From contig DNUB01000143.1 in assembly GCA_003508605.1 (NCBI GenBank), positions 917 through 6,254 of the forward strand: a DNA stretch of 5,338 nucleotides, given 5' to 3'. Source of the DNA: Oscillospiraceae bacterium (lineage in GTDB: Bacteria > Bacillota > Clostridia > Oscillospirales > Ruminococcaceae). This document shows, piece by piece, positions 1 through 5,328 of this stretch (position 1 is its first letter; each line of letters starts with the position of its first letter). The notes under the pieces were generated by a model. That model saw only the letters and a program-made list of their open reading frames with translations, was not told where the DNA came from and searched no databases. The position numbers were made by a program, and so were the translations under genes.

Positions 1-25
1 TGCCTTTTGCTTGCTGCAAAAGGCA
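1..25. repeat. Perfect 10-bp inverted repeat at the window edge, possible terminator hairpin
   Basis: The arms tgccttttgc (1-10) and gcaaaaggca (16-25) are exact reverse complements around a 5-nt loop. The hairpin would be stable in RNA from either strand. On the + strand it is followed by a G-rich stretch rather than a T-run, so it is not a standard intrinsic terminator in that direction. For a minus-strand transcript the T-run would lie left of base 1 and cannot be seen. It most likely ends the transcript of a gene outside the window, but this is an inference and the direction is open. Confidence 0.45.
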
Positions 26-160
26 GGGGACATCGGATTTTGATTATATTAAATAAGCTTTCCTCTTCAGGAAGTTTAAAATATTATACCACATCTTAAA
101 AAAATAAACAACTGTTTTAGAAAAACTTGTTGAATCCCACGATAAAATTTGTCAAAAGTA
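26..160. other. AT-rich intergenic stretch upstream of the rplU promoter
   Basis: I see no gene here on either strand; no reading frame has a credible start, ribosome binding site or family motif. The only local structure is a short hairpin with arms TTCCT (60-64) and AGGAA (69-73) around a 4-nt loop, followed by tttaaaat, which is too weak to call a terminator. The strong AT content just before the promoter could act as an UP-element-like stretch, which would fit a ribosomal protein promoter, but that is inference. Confidence 0.4.
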
Positions 161-189
161 TTGACATTCATAAAAAACTGTGTTAAAAT
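161..189 (+). promoter_or_regulatory. Sigma-A type extended -10 promoter of the rplU-prp-rpmA operon
   Basis: A perfect -35 box TTGACA (161-166) is followed after exactly 17 bases by TAAAAT (184-189), five of six matches to the -10 consensus. TG at 181-182 is placed one base upstream of the -10 box, giving the extended -10 motif common in low-GC Gram-positives. Transcription should begin near the A or G at 195-196, leaving an untranslated leader of about 165 nt before the rplU start. A dyad TGTCAA (150-155) / TTGACA (161-166) overlaps the -35 box. Confidence 0.8.
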
Positions 190-194
190 AATTC

Positions 195-334
195 AGCCGC
201 TTGTGTAGGGCTTTTTTAAGTGTGTTATTTTGTAAATCCTTATGCAGAAGAAGCACCGCCTTTTCCGAATAGGGATAGGGGAAACCTCCCCCAAGCAGAT
301 TTGCGGATAAAATGCAAAATTGCTTAGCACAGCG
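195..334 (+). promoter_or_regulatory. Structured rplU mRNA leader, probable L21-type ribosomal protein autoregulatory leader
   Basis: The segment between the promoter and the rplU ribosome binding site can be folded by hand into a multi-branched RNA. A closing helix pairs 198-206 with 327-334 (CGCU, one bulged U, GUGU against GCACAGCG). Inside it, AUCCUUAU (236-243) pairs with AUAGGGAU (269-276) with one G-U; GGGGA (278-282) pairs with UCCCC (287-291) around a 4-nt loop; and 293-304 pairs with 314-325 over 12 positions with one G-U and one mismatch. The last three helices are nearly contiguous. Firmicutes L21 operons are known to carry a conserved leader (the L21 leader family) thought to bind a ribosomal protein product of the operon. 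I infer that this is the same kind of element from position and structure, not from a sequence match. No alternative terminator precedes the start codon, so control of translation is more likely than attenuation. Confidence 0.6.
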
Positions 335-345
335 AGTAAAAGAAA

Positions 346-350
346 GAAGG
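346..350 (+). promoter_or_regulatory. Ribosome binding site that fixes the rplU start
   Basis: GAAGG lies 9 bases before the ATG at 360. An upstream in-frame ATG at 312 has no such site and would add 16 residues not found in L21, within sequence that folds as part of the leader hairpin. This supports the start at 360. Confidence 0.75.
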
Positions 351-359
351 TTTAAAAAT

Positions 360-668
360 ATGTACGCAGTAATTGAAACCGGCGGAAAGCAGTACCGTGT
401 AACCGAGGGCGATGTGATTTTCGTTGAAAAGCTCGGTATTGAAAGCGGTGAAGTTAATTTCGACAAGGTAGTAATGGTAGGCAAGGACGACGGCGCAGTG
501 GTTGGTACTCCTTATGTTGACGGTGTAACCGTTACCGCTTCTCTCTTAAAAAACGGTAAGGGCAAAAAAATCAACGTATTCACCTACAAGCCCAAAAAAG
601 GCTCCAAGAGAGCTATGGGACACAGACAGCCCTATAGCCAGGTAAAGATCGAGTCTATTAAGGCGTAA
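360..668 (+). CDS. rplU: 50S ribosomal protein L21 (bL21)
   Basis: This encodes a 102-residue protein of the large ribosomal subunit that binds 23S rRNA during 50S assembly. The length matches typical L21 (about 100-105 residues). The N-terminal signature [13 protein letters not shown] is at residues 2-14, and the basic C-terminal rRNA-binding signature follows as [20 protein letters not shown], then KIESI. The start at 360 is chosen because the protein then begins exactly at the family's usual MYAVIETGG and is preceded by GAAGG at 346-350; the longer frame from 312 gives a non-family extension. It is the first gene of the rplU-prp-rpmA operon, with its own strong promoter and a structured leader that probably mediates feedback. 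The identification is secure. Confidence 0.98.
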   Translation: MYAVIETGGKQYRVTEGDVIFVEKLGIESGEVNFDKVVMVGKDDGAVVGTPYVDGVTVTASLLKNGKGKKINVFTYKPKKGSKRAMGHRQPYSQVKIESIKA

Positions 669-684
669 TTTCTGTTTTATTCTT

Positions 685-1002
685 ATGATAAAAGCAGATT
701 TTTACCGCAAAAACGGAATTTATTGCGGATTTATCATTTCGGGACATGCAGGCGGACGGTACGGTCAGGATATTATATGTGCCGGAGTAAGCTCTGCTGT
801 TATGCTCACAGTTAATACTGTAACCGATTTTTTTGTCGCCGATGCGGACATCAAAGTACAGGAAAATAAGGTGGGCTTAAGGCTTAACGATCCGCAAAAG
901 GACAGCAGCGCAAGAGCACTGGTATTTTCTTTGGAAAATCATTTAAGAATGCTTTCCGAGGAATACGGCGGAATAAGTGTTGCCGTTAAGGAAATTGAAT
1001 AA
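685..1002 (+). CDS. prp: Ribosomal-processing cysteine protease Prp (YsxB family)
   Basis: This 105-residue protein belongs to the Prp/YsxB family. In Staphylococcus aureus Prp removes the N-terminal extension of ribosomal protein L27, an essential step for ribosome function. The family active-site block is intact: SGHAGG with His21, then [11 protein letters not shown] with Cys32, spaced like the His/Cys dyad of characterised Prp. The length fits the family (about 105-115). It sits between rplU and rpmA, its standard place in Firmicutes, and its presumed substrate is encoded 22 bases downstream. No Shine-Dalgarno sequence is visible before the ATG: the 16-base gap after the rplU stop is T-rich. 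Translation therefore probably depends on ribosomes finishing rplU, which would keep the protease level low. The frame contains no alternative ATG, GTG or TTG upstream between the rplU stop and 685. Confidence 0.95.
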   Translation: MIKADFYRKNGIYCGFIISGHAGGRYGQDIICAGVSSAVMLTVNTVTDFFVADADIKVQENKVGLRLNDPQKDSSARALVFSLENHLRMLSEEYGGISVAVKEIE

Positions 1003-1011
1003 GATTTTGGA

Positions 1012-1016
1012 AAGGA
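1012..1016 (+). promoter_or_regulatory. Ribosome binding site that fixes the rpmA start
   Basis: AAGGA at 1012-1016 (within ggaaaggaag) stands 8 bases before the ATG at 1025. It selects this start over the in-frame ATG at 977, which lies inside the end of prp and would add 16 residues ahead of the conserved L27 N-terminus. Confidence 0.8.
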
Positions 1017-1024
1017 AGATTATT

Positions 1025-1303
1025 ATGTTGAAATTAAATTTACAGTTTTTCGCACATAAAAAAGGTATGGGCTCTACCAAGAACGGACGTGACAGTCAGT
1101 CTAAGAGATTGGGCGTTAAGCGTTCCGACGGTCAGTATGTTCTTGCAGGCAATATTCTTGTAAGGCAAAGAGGAACAAAAATTCATCCCGGCAATAATGT
1201 TAAGAAGGGTTCTGATGATACTCTCTTCGCAACTGTTGACGGAAAGGTTAAATTTGAACGCCTTGACAAGGATCGCAAAAAGGTAAGCGTTTACGCTGAC
1301 TAA
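1025..1303 (+). CDS. rpmA: 50S ribosomal protein L27 (bL27) with cleavable N-terminal extension
   Basis: This encodes a 92-residue L27, the large-subunit protein whose N-terminus reaches toward the peptidyl transferase centre. Core signatures are present: [17 protein letters not shown] from residue 18, then [15 protein letters not shown] and the [15 protein letters not shown] segment. The first residues, [10 protein letters not shown], form the extension conserved in Firmicutes; by analogy with S. aureus, Prp would cut between Phe9 and Ala10 to give a mature protein starting AHKKG. The protease gene is directly upstream, so both parts of the pathway are present. The start at 1025 is preferred over an in-frame ATG at 977 because only it gives the conserved extension, and it has the AAGGA site. 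An intrinsic terminator follows about 10 bases after the stop, making this the last gene of the first operon. Confidence 0.98.
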   Translation: MLKLNLQFFAHKKGMGSTKNGRDSQSKRLGVKRSDGQYVLAGNILVRQRGTKIHPGNNVKKGSDDTLFATVDGKVKFERLDKDRKKVSVYAD

Positions 1304-1313
1304 AAGACAATTT

Positions 1314-1342
1314 GAGGGGCGGATTTCCGCTCCTTTTAATTT
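1314..1342 (+). terminator. Intrinsic terminator downstream of rpmA
   Basis: The arms AGGGGCGG (1315-1322) and CCGCTCCT (1327-1334) pair over 8 bases with one G-U, around the 4-base loop ATTT; G1314 and T1335 can add one more G-U. The 3' arm runs into TTTTAATTT, an imperfect U-tract. It lies about 10 bases after the rpmA stop. It should separate rplU-prp-rpmA from the genes beyond, with probable partial read-through because the U-tract is interrupted by AA. Confidence 0.8.
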
Positions 1343-1421
1343 GTGGACAAAGTACCTTTTATGAACCGTCAGCAGGCTTTCGACGCCATACTGATAAACT
1401 GTCACAAAATACGGAGAAAAT

Positions 1422-1925
1422 ATGGTTTATTTAAAAGAAGCGAACACCGAAGATATTGAAAAGGAATATGAGTTTATCACGAATTGCCCCGAAAACGAAA
1501 ACGGCTTTATAAACGGCGGTTATGGATGTTCAGCGGAAGAATTTAAAAACAATATCCTTCCCATTCAGATAAATTACTCCAAGGGAATAGGTCTGAAAGA
1601 GGGACATGTTCCCGAGACATATTTTTACCTGTGGGACGGTGATAATATTGTCGGAATGTTCAAGATGCGGCATTGTTTAAACGAAGCTCTTAAAAACGGA
1701 GCCGGACATATCGGCTATGGAATAAAGAAAGACTGTCGAGGGAAAGGGTACGCCACCGAAGGATTAAAGCTTGTCCTTGAAAAAGCGAGGGAAATCGTGA
1801 AAGAGGACGAGATTTATATGTCAGTGAGCAAAAACAACCCCGCTTCCCTCAGAGTACAGATCAAAAACGGTGCTTATATTCACCATGAGGACGAAAAGGA
1901 ATTTTACACACGAATCAGGAAATAA
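1422..1925 (+). CDS. GNAT-family N-acetyltransferase (COG3981-like), substrate unknown
   Basis: This 167-residue protein has the fold signatures of a GNAT acetyltransferase, which transfers an acetyl group from acetyl-CoA to an amine. The acetyl-CoA pyrophosphate-binding motif A is clear: GHIGYGI at residues 95-101, then RGKGYAT at 106-112, followed by an amphipathic helix (EGLKLVLEKAREI). A motif-B-like segment KNNPASLRVQIKNGA spans 137-151. The preceding RHCLNEAL (83-90) resembles a group of predicted acetyltransferases of unknown substrate (COG3981-like, from memory). It is cytoplasmic, with no signal peptide or membrane segment. GGAG at 1413-1416 supports the ATG at 1422. It lies after the rpmA terminator and 19 bases before obgE, where Bacillus carries spo0B. 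A role in ribosomal protein acetylation would be speculation from location only; a small-molecule or antibiotic substrate is equally possible. Confidence 0.88.
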   Translation: MVYLKEANTEDIEKEYEFITNCPENENGFINGGYGCSAEEFKNNILPIQINYSKGIGLKEGHVPETYFYLWDGDNIVGMFKMRHCLNEALKNGAGHIGYGIKKDCRGKGYATEGLKLVLEKAREIVKEDEIYMSVSKNNPASLRVQIKNGAYIHHEDEKEFYTRIRK

Positions 1926-1944
1926 ATTATTTTAAGGGAAAAAT

Positions 1945-3222
1945 ATGTTTGTTGATGTAGTAAAAATTTCACTTAAAGCCGGCGACGGCGGAAACGGTGC
2001 TGTCAGCTTTTATCGTGAAAAATATGTTGCGGCGGGAGGACCTGACGGAGGAAACGGAGGCAGAGGCGGCTCAATCCTATTTAAAGCAGACACCAACCTT
2101 TCCACACTGATAGATTTCAGATTTAAACGAAAATACACGGCTCAGAACGGGGAAAACGGCAGGGGAAAGAGATGCAGCGGAAAAGCTGCTCCCGATACGG
2201 TTATATCCGTTCCAAAGGGTACTGTTATAAAAGACAGCCATACGGGCAGAATAATAGCTGATATTTCCGACGCAGAACCTGTAGTCGTTGCAAAAGGCGG
2301 TGCGGGAGGCAAGGGCAATATGAACTTTGCCACTCCCACAAGGCAAATACCGCGATTTGCCAAGCCGGGTTACCCGGGCGAAAAGCTTGACGTTACCCTT
2401 GAATTAAAGCTTCTGGCAGACGTAGGATTAGTAGGCTTTCCCAATGTGGGAAAATCCAGCCTGATAAGCGTTGTAAGCGCAGCAAAGCCCGAAATCGCCA
2501 ACTATCCCTTTACAACCGTCACTCCTGTTTTAGGCGTAGTCAAGGTCAATGAAAAATCCTTTGTTATGGCGGATATTCCGGGGCTTATAGAAGGCGCAAG
2601 CGAGGGCGTCGGTTTGGGTCACGCCTTTTTGCGCCATGTGGAGAGGTGCAGACTTATACTTCACGTTGTGGACGTATCGGGAATCGAGGGAAGAAACCCC
2701 AAGGAGGATTTCGAAAAAATTAACTCGGAGCTTGCTAATTTTTCCGAAGAACTTGCAGACCGACCGCAAATCGTTGCCGCCAATAAAGCGGATATTGCAG
2801 CAAAAGAGCAAATTGACGAGTTTAAGGCGTTTATTGAAGCGAAAGGACTTCCCTTCTTTGTCATATCCGCCGCCACCTCAATGGGAACAGAAAAGCTTAT
2901 GGAAGCGGTTGCGGCTGAGCTTGACAAGCTTCCTCCCGTTTTAAGATACGAGCCCGAACCTTTGACACGGTCAGAGCTTGACAAGATAGAGAACGATAAA
3001 CACACCTACAGGGTTGAAAAGCTTGACGACGGTATTTTTGAAGTTACAGGCGAGTTCCTGCTGCCTATCCTTAATTCCGTCAATATGGAGGATTACGAAA
3101 GCATTCAGTATTTACAGCGCATTCTCCGTTCAAGCGGGATTATTGACGAGCTGGAAAAGCAGGGTGTTCAGGAAGGCGATACCGTTTCGATTTACGATTT
3201 TGAATTTGATTATATCAGGTAA
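1945..3222 (+). CDS. obgE: GTPase ObgE/CgtA, 50S assembly and stress GTPase
   Basis: This is a full-length 425-residue Obg GTPase, a cytoplasmic protein that binds the 50S subunit, helps late assembly and links growth to nucleotide levels. The glycine-rich Obg domain covers about residues 1-158 (for example GDGGNGAVSFYREKY and GGPDGGNGGRGG). The G domain follows: Walker A GFPNVGKS at 164-171, switch I NYPFTT at 186-191, G3 DIPGL at 210-214, G4 NKAD at 280-283 and G5 SAA at 308-310. The C-terminal OCT domain (about 350-425) is present, ending in EGDTVSIYDFEFDYIR. OCT is found mainly in Gram-positive Obg proteins, which fits Clostridia. AAGGGA at 1934-1939 precedes the start by 5 bases. All motifs are intact. 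mrnC begins 3 bases after the stop, so the two are almost certainly co-translated. Confidence 0.98.
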   Translation: MFVDVVKISLKAGDGGNGAVSFYREKYVAAGGPDGGNGGRGGSILFKADTNLSTLIDFRFKRKYTAQNGENGRGKRCSGKAAPDTVISVPKGTVIKDSHTGRIIADISDAEPVVVAKGGAGGKGNMNFATPTRQIPRFAKPGYPGEKLDVTLELKLLADVGLVGFPNVGKSSLISVVSAAKPEIANYPFTTVTPVLGVVKVNEKSFVMADIPGLIEGASEGVGLGHAFLRHVERCRLILHVVDVSGIEGRNPKEDFEKINSELANFSEELADRPQIVAANKADIAAKEQIDEFKAFIEAKGLPFFVISAATSMGTEKLMEAVAAELDKLPPVLRYEPEPLTRSELDKIENDKHTYRVEKLDDGIFEVTGEFLLPILNSVNMEDYESIQYLQRILRSSGIIDELEKQGVQEGDTVSIYDFEFDYIR

Positions 3223-3225
3223 AAT

Positions 3226-3627
3226 ATGAAAATATTGACAAAAGAAGAGGCAAAAGGCTACAGCCCCACCGCACTTGCCTTTTACGGCGACTGTGCATGG
3301 GAAAGCTTAGTCAGACGGGCATTGCTTGAAAAAGGAAATGCACCTTCAAAAAAGCTACATTTCCAATCTGTTGAAATGGTCAGAGCTTCCTTTCAGTCAA
3401 AAGCAGCCGGTTTAATAGAAAATATGTTTTCTCAAGATGAAGCGGATATCTTCAGAAGAGGAAGGAATGCAACGGGGATTTCCGTTCCCAAATCCTCAAA
3501 TCCAAAAGACTACCACTGCGCAACAGGTCTTGAAGCATTGTTCGGCTACTTATTCCTTATCGGAGAATATGAAAGAGCAAATGAACTTTTTGAGGTAATC
3601 TGGAATGAAAAACAGAGAAATGAATAA
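3226..3627 (+). CDS. mrnC: Mini-ribonuclease III (MrnC), 23S rRNA maturation nuclease
   Basis: This 133-residue protein is a Mini-III, an RNase III catalytic domain without the double-stranded-RNA-binding domain. In Bacillus subtilis this enzyme trims both ends of the 23S rRNA precursor, helped by ribosomal protein L3. Family motifs in order: SPTALAFYGDCAWE (13-26) with the catalytic aspartate at 22; KKLHFQSVEMVRA (42-54); the RRGRNA loop (77-82); and DYHCATGLEALFGYL (95-109) with the second catalytic acid, Glu103. Length is typical for the family. It starts 3 bases after obgE with only a weak AGG nearby, suggesting coupling to obgE translation. Its last 23 bases overlap the next gene. In many Firmicutes mrnC lies beside cysS, so its place behind obgE is a less common but functionally sensible arrangement. 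Confidence 0.94.
   Translation: MKILTKEEAKGYSPTALAFYGDCAWESLVRRALLEKGNAPSKKLHFQSVEMVRASFQSKAAGLIENMFSQDEADIFRRGRNATGISVPKSSNPKDYHCATGLEALFGYLFLIGEYERANELFEVIWNEKQRNE
3592..3596 (+). promoter_or_regulatory. Ribosome binding site inside mrnC that fixes the start of the YitT-family gene
   Basis: GAGGT lies within the final mrnC codons, 8 bases before the ATG at 3605. The next in-frame ATG at 3620 has no comparable site at proper spacing (only agagaa precedes it), so the overlapping start is favoured. Confidence 0.6.
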
Positions 3628-4528
3628 AAAAGAAACTGTAAATAAACCAAAAAAGACTCCACAGGAGAGAAAAGCCTCAATTAAAAGGTGGATTATTGAT
3701 ATTGTCCTGATATTTATCGGCAGCGTTGTATACTCTGCAGGCATTCATTGTTTTTCAGCTCCGAATAATATTGCTCCCGGAGGCGTTGCAGGTATTTCAA
3801 CGCTTATAAATTCGGCTACGGGAAAGGACATAATCGGTCTTTTATACGGAATCATCAATATACCTTTGATAATAATAGGTCTTATTTTCTTGGGCAGGAA
3901 AATGATGATAAAAACCTTGATTTCTGTTGCAATAGTTACCTTTTCCACAGATTACGGGTTATCCCTTCTGCCTGTCTACAAGGACGGCGATCCCCTTTTG
4001 GCTGCTATTTTTGCGGGTGTTTTATTTGGAATCGGTTTAGGAATCATTTACCTGCGGGAGGGTACCTCCGGCGGAACGGATATTATCAATAAGCTCATTA
4101 ACAAAAAATATCCCCACATCAGTATAGGTGCGGCTATGCTAAGCACGGACGCCGTTATAATATGTTCCTCCATGTTTGTTTTCGGAACTATTGAAGCAGG
4201 TCTTTACGCTATTGTTGCAATTTTTATTGGCAGCAAGGTAATGGATATGATTTTATACGGCAGCTATGAAGGAAAAATGCTGCTTATATTCAGTGAAAAA
4301 TACGAGGATATATCCGATTATGTAATGAAGGATTTGAAAAGGGGAATAACCTGGCTTAAGGGCGAAGGCGCATATTCAAGACAGGAAAAGCATGTTATCT
4401 GCTGTGCGGTTCATAAAAGCGAATATTCCAAAATCAAACGAAAGGTTAAGGAAATCGACCCGAAAGCTTTCATTATTATCTCAAGTGTGGGAGAGGTTTT
4501 GGGCGAAGGCTTTCAAGCAAATCAATAA
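3605..4528 (+). CDS. YitT-family membrane protein (YitT membrane region plus DUF2179 domain)
   Basis: This is a 307-residue integral membrane protein of the YitT family, whose molecular function is not established; members are often several per genome in Firmicutes. A lysine-rich cytoplasmic N-terminus (1-28) is followed by hydrophobic segments near 29-49, 76-97, 101-122, 130-150, 172-194 and 197-217, giving five or six membrane spans. The family signature SGGTDIINKL lies at 155-164. The C-terminal DUF2179 domain (about 224-303) shows LKRGITWLKGEGAYS (244-258), KEIDPKAFIII (282-292) and a closing GEVLGEGF (296-303). The length is near the usual 280-300, the excess being the basic N-terminus. 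It overlaps mrnC by 23 bases. The start could alternatively be at 3620 (5 residues shorter). Nothing in the sequence identifies a substrate. Confidence 0.92.
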   Translation: MKNREMNKKETVNKPKKTPQERKASIKRWIIDIVLIFIGSVVYSAGIHCFSAPNNIAPGGVAGISTLINSATGKDIIGLLYGIINIPLIIIGLIFLGRKMMIKTLISVAIVTFSTDYGLSLLPVYKDGDPLLAAIFAGVLFGIGLGIIYLREGTSGGTDIINKLINKKYPHISIGAAMLSTDAVIICSSMFVFGTIEAGLYAIVAIFIGSKVMDMILYGSYEGKMLLIFSEKYEDISDYVMKDLKRGITWLKGEGAYSRQEKHVICCAVHKSEYSKIKRKVKEIDPKAFIIISSVGEVLGEGFQANQ

Positions 4529-4537
4529 ACATTCGGG

Positions 4538-4543
4538 TATAAT
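4538..4543 (+). promoter_or_regulatory. Possible -10 box of a yebC promoter
   Basis: A perfect TATAAT sits in the 68-base gap between the YitT-family gene and yebC. No good -35 box is found at 16-18 bases upstream (the region reads AAGCAA or similar), and there is no TGn extension. If used, it would start a transcript near 4550 with a 5' leader of about 47 nt. A chance match is quite possible in this AT-rich gap. Confidence 0.3.
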
Positions 4544-4583
4544 TGTCTTTGCAGACTAAATACCTGTAAGCATTTAATCAAAA

Positions 4584-4590
4584 AAGGAGA
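4584..4590 (+). promoter_or_regulatory. Strong Shine-Dalgarno of yebC
   Basis: AAGGAGA stands 6 bases before the ATG at 4597 and is the closest match to the anti-Shine-Dalgarno sequence in the window. It fixes the start that gives the family's conserved MSGHSKWS N-terminus and suggests high translation independent of the upstream gene. Confidence 0.75.
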
Positions 4591-4596
4591 GTATTT

Positions 4597-5328
4597 ATGT
4601 CAGGACATTCTAAATGGAGTACCATTAAAAGAAAAAAAGGCGAGAAAGACGGCGCAAGAGCCAAGATCTTCACTAAAATCAGCCGTGAGATTATTGTTTG
4701 CATAAAGGAACACGGCGCAGACCCCTCCAGCAACTCAAAGTTAGCCGCACTTATATCCAAGGCAAAAGCCAATAATATCCCCAATGACAATATTGACCGT
4801 CTTATTAAAAAAGCGGCAGGCGAGGGGGATAAGAATAACTACGAAAACTGCGTATACGAGGGCTACGGTCCTAACGGCGTAGCGGTAATCGTAGACTGTC
4901 TTACCGACAACCGCAACCGCACCGCAGGCGAAATAAGACATTATTTTGATAAGTTCGGCGGAAATCTCGGAACTACAGGCTGTGTAAGCTTTATGTTCAG
5001 CTTAAAGGGAATTATTGTTTTGGATAACGAGGACGAGGATATAGACGAAGATAAAGCCATGGAGGATATTCTCGAAGCGGGCGGAGACGACTTTTCCTTT
5101 GAGGAGGGCTGTGTGGAAATCACCACCGAGCCTAATTCAGTAACCGAAATTGCCGAAAACCTTACCAAGAAAGGATACAAGGTTCTTTCTGCAGAAGCGG
5201 AACAGGTTCCCTCCAACTATGTTACACTTACCGACGAGGAGCATTTAAAGAAAATGAACCTACTGCTTGAAGCGTTGGACGATAATGACGACGTTCAGAA
5301 TGTTTGGCATAACTGGGAAGAAAACTGA
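4597..5328 (+). CDS. yebC: YebC/PmpR (TACO1-like) family translation factor or regulator
   Basis: This is a full-length 243-residue YebC-family protein. The family was long annotated as transcriptional regulators (PmpR); more recent work links YebC and its mitochondrial relative TACO1 to relief of ribosome stalling at proline-rich sequences. Signatures: MSGHSKWSTIKRKKGEKD at 1-18, KIFTKISREI at 23-32, KANNIPNDNIDRLIKKAAG at 57-75, then YEGYGPNGVAVIVDCLTDNRNRT (87-109), GGNLGTTGCVSFMF (121-134) and the C-terminal DDVQNVWHN (231-239). An acidic run at 143-153 (DNEDEDIDEDK) lies in the middle domain and is commonly acidic in this family. The preceding gene ends 68 bases upstream. In a block of 50S assembly genes, the ribosome-associated role is the more natural reading, though the paralogue type (YebC or YebC2) is not resolved here. 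Confidence 0.96.
   Translation: MSGHSKWSTIKRKKGEKDGARAKIFTKISREIIVCIKEHGADPSSNSKLAALISKAKANNIPNDNIDRLIKKAAGEGDKNNYENCVYEGYGPNGVAVIVDCLTDNRNRTAGEIRHYFDKFGGNLGTTGCVSFMFSLKGIIVLDNEDEDIDEDKAMEDILEAGGDDFSFEEGCVEITTEPNSVTEIAENLTKKGYKVLSAEAEQVPSNYVTLTDEEHLKKMNLLLEALDDNDDVQNVWHNWEEN

Noticed and set aside
195..217. AGCC / GGCT hairpin followed by six Ts, resembling a terminator just after the rplU transcription start
   Set aside because: The stem is only 4 bp with a loop of about 10 bases, and it sits at the very first bases of the transcript. The bases are better used in the long-range closing helix.
152..484. Minus-strand open frame across the rplU promoter, leader and gene start
   Set aside because: It has no family features and covers a promoter, a structured leader and the start of the certain rplU gene on the other strand.
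1381..1400. TG-A-TAAACT as an extended -10 promoter for the acetyltransferase and obgE
   Set aside because: No -35-like hexamer lies 16-18 bases upstream, and the -10 match is only moderate.
1040..1405. Minus-strand open frame opposite rpmA and its terminator
   Set aside because: It is antisense to the certain rpmA gene, crosses its terminator hairpin, and has no recognisable domain.
4550..4576. Imperfect inverted repeat CTTTGCAG / CTGTAAG in the gap before yebC, considered as a terminator
   Set aside because: The stem is interrupted by an internal loop, is AT-rich, and is not followed by a T-run.
4941..5216. Minus-strand open frame opposite yebC, rich in serine
   Set aside because: Serine-rich composition is the expected antisense image of the acidic and glycine-rich yebC codons, and there is no plausible start signal.
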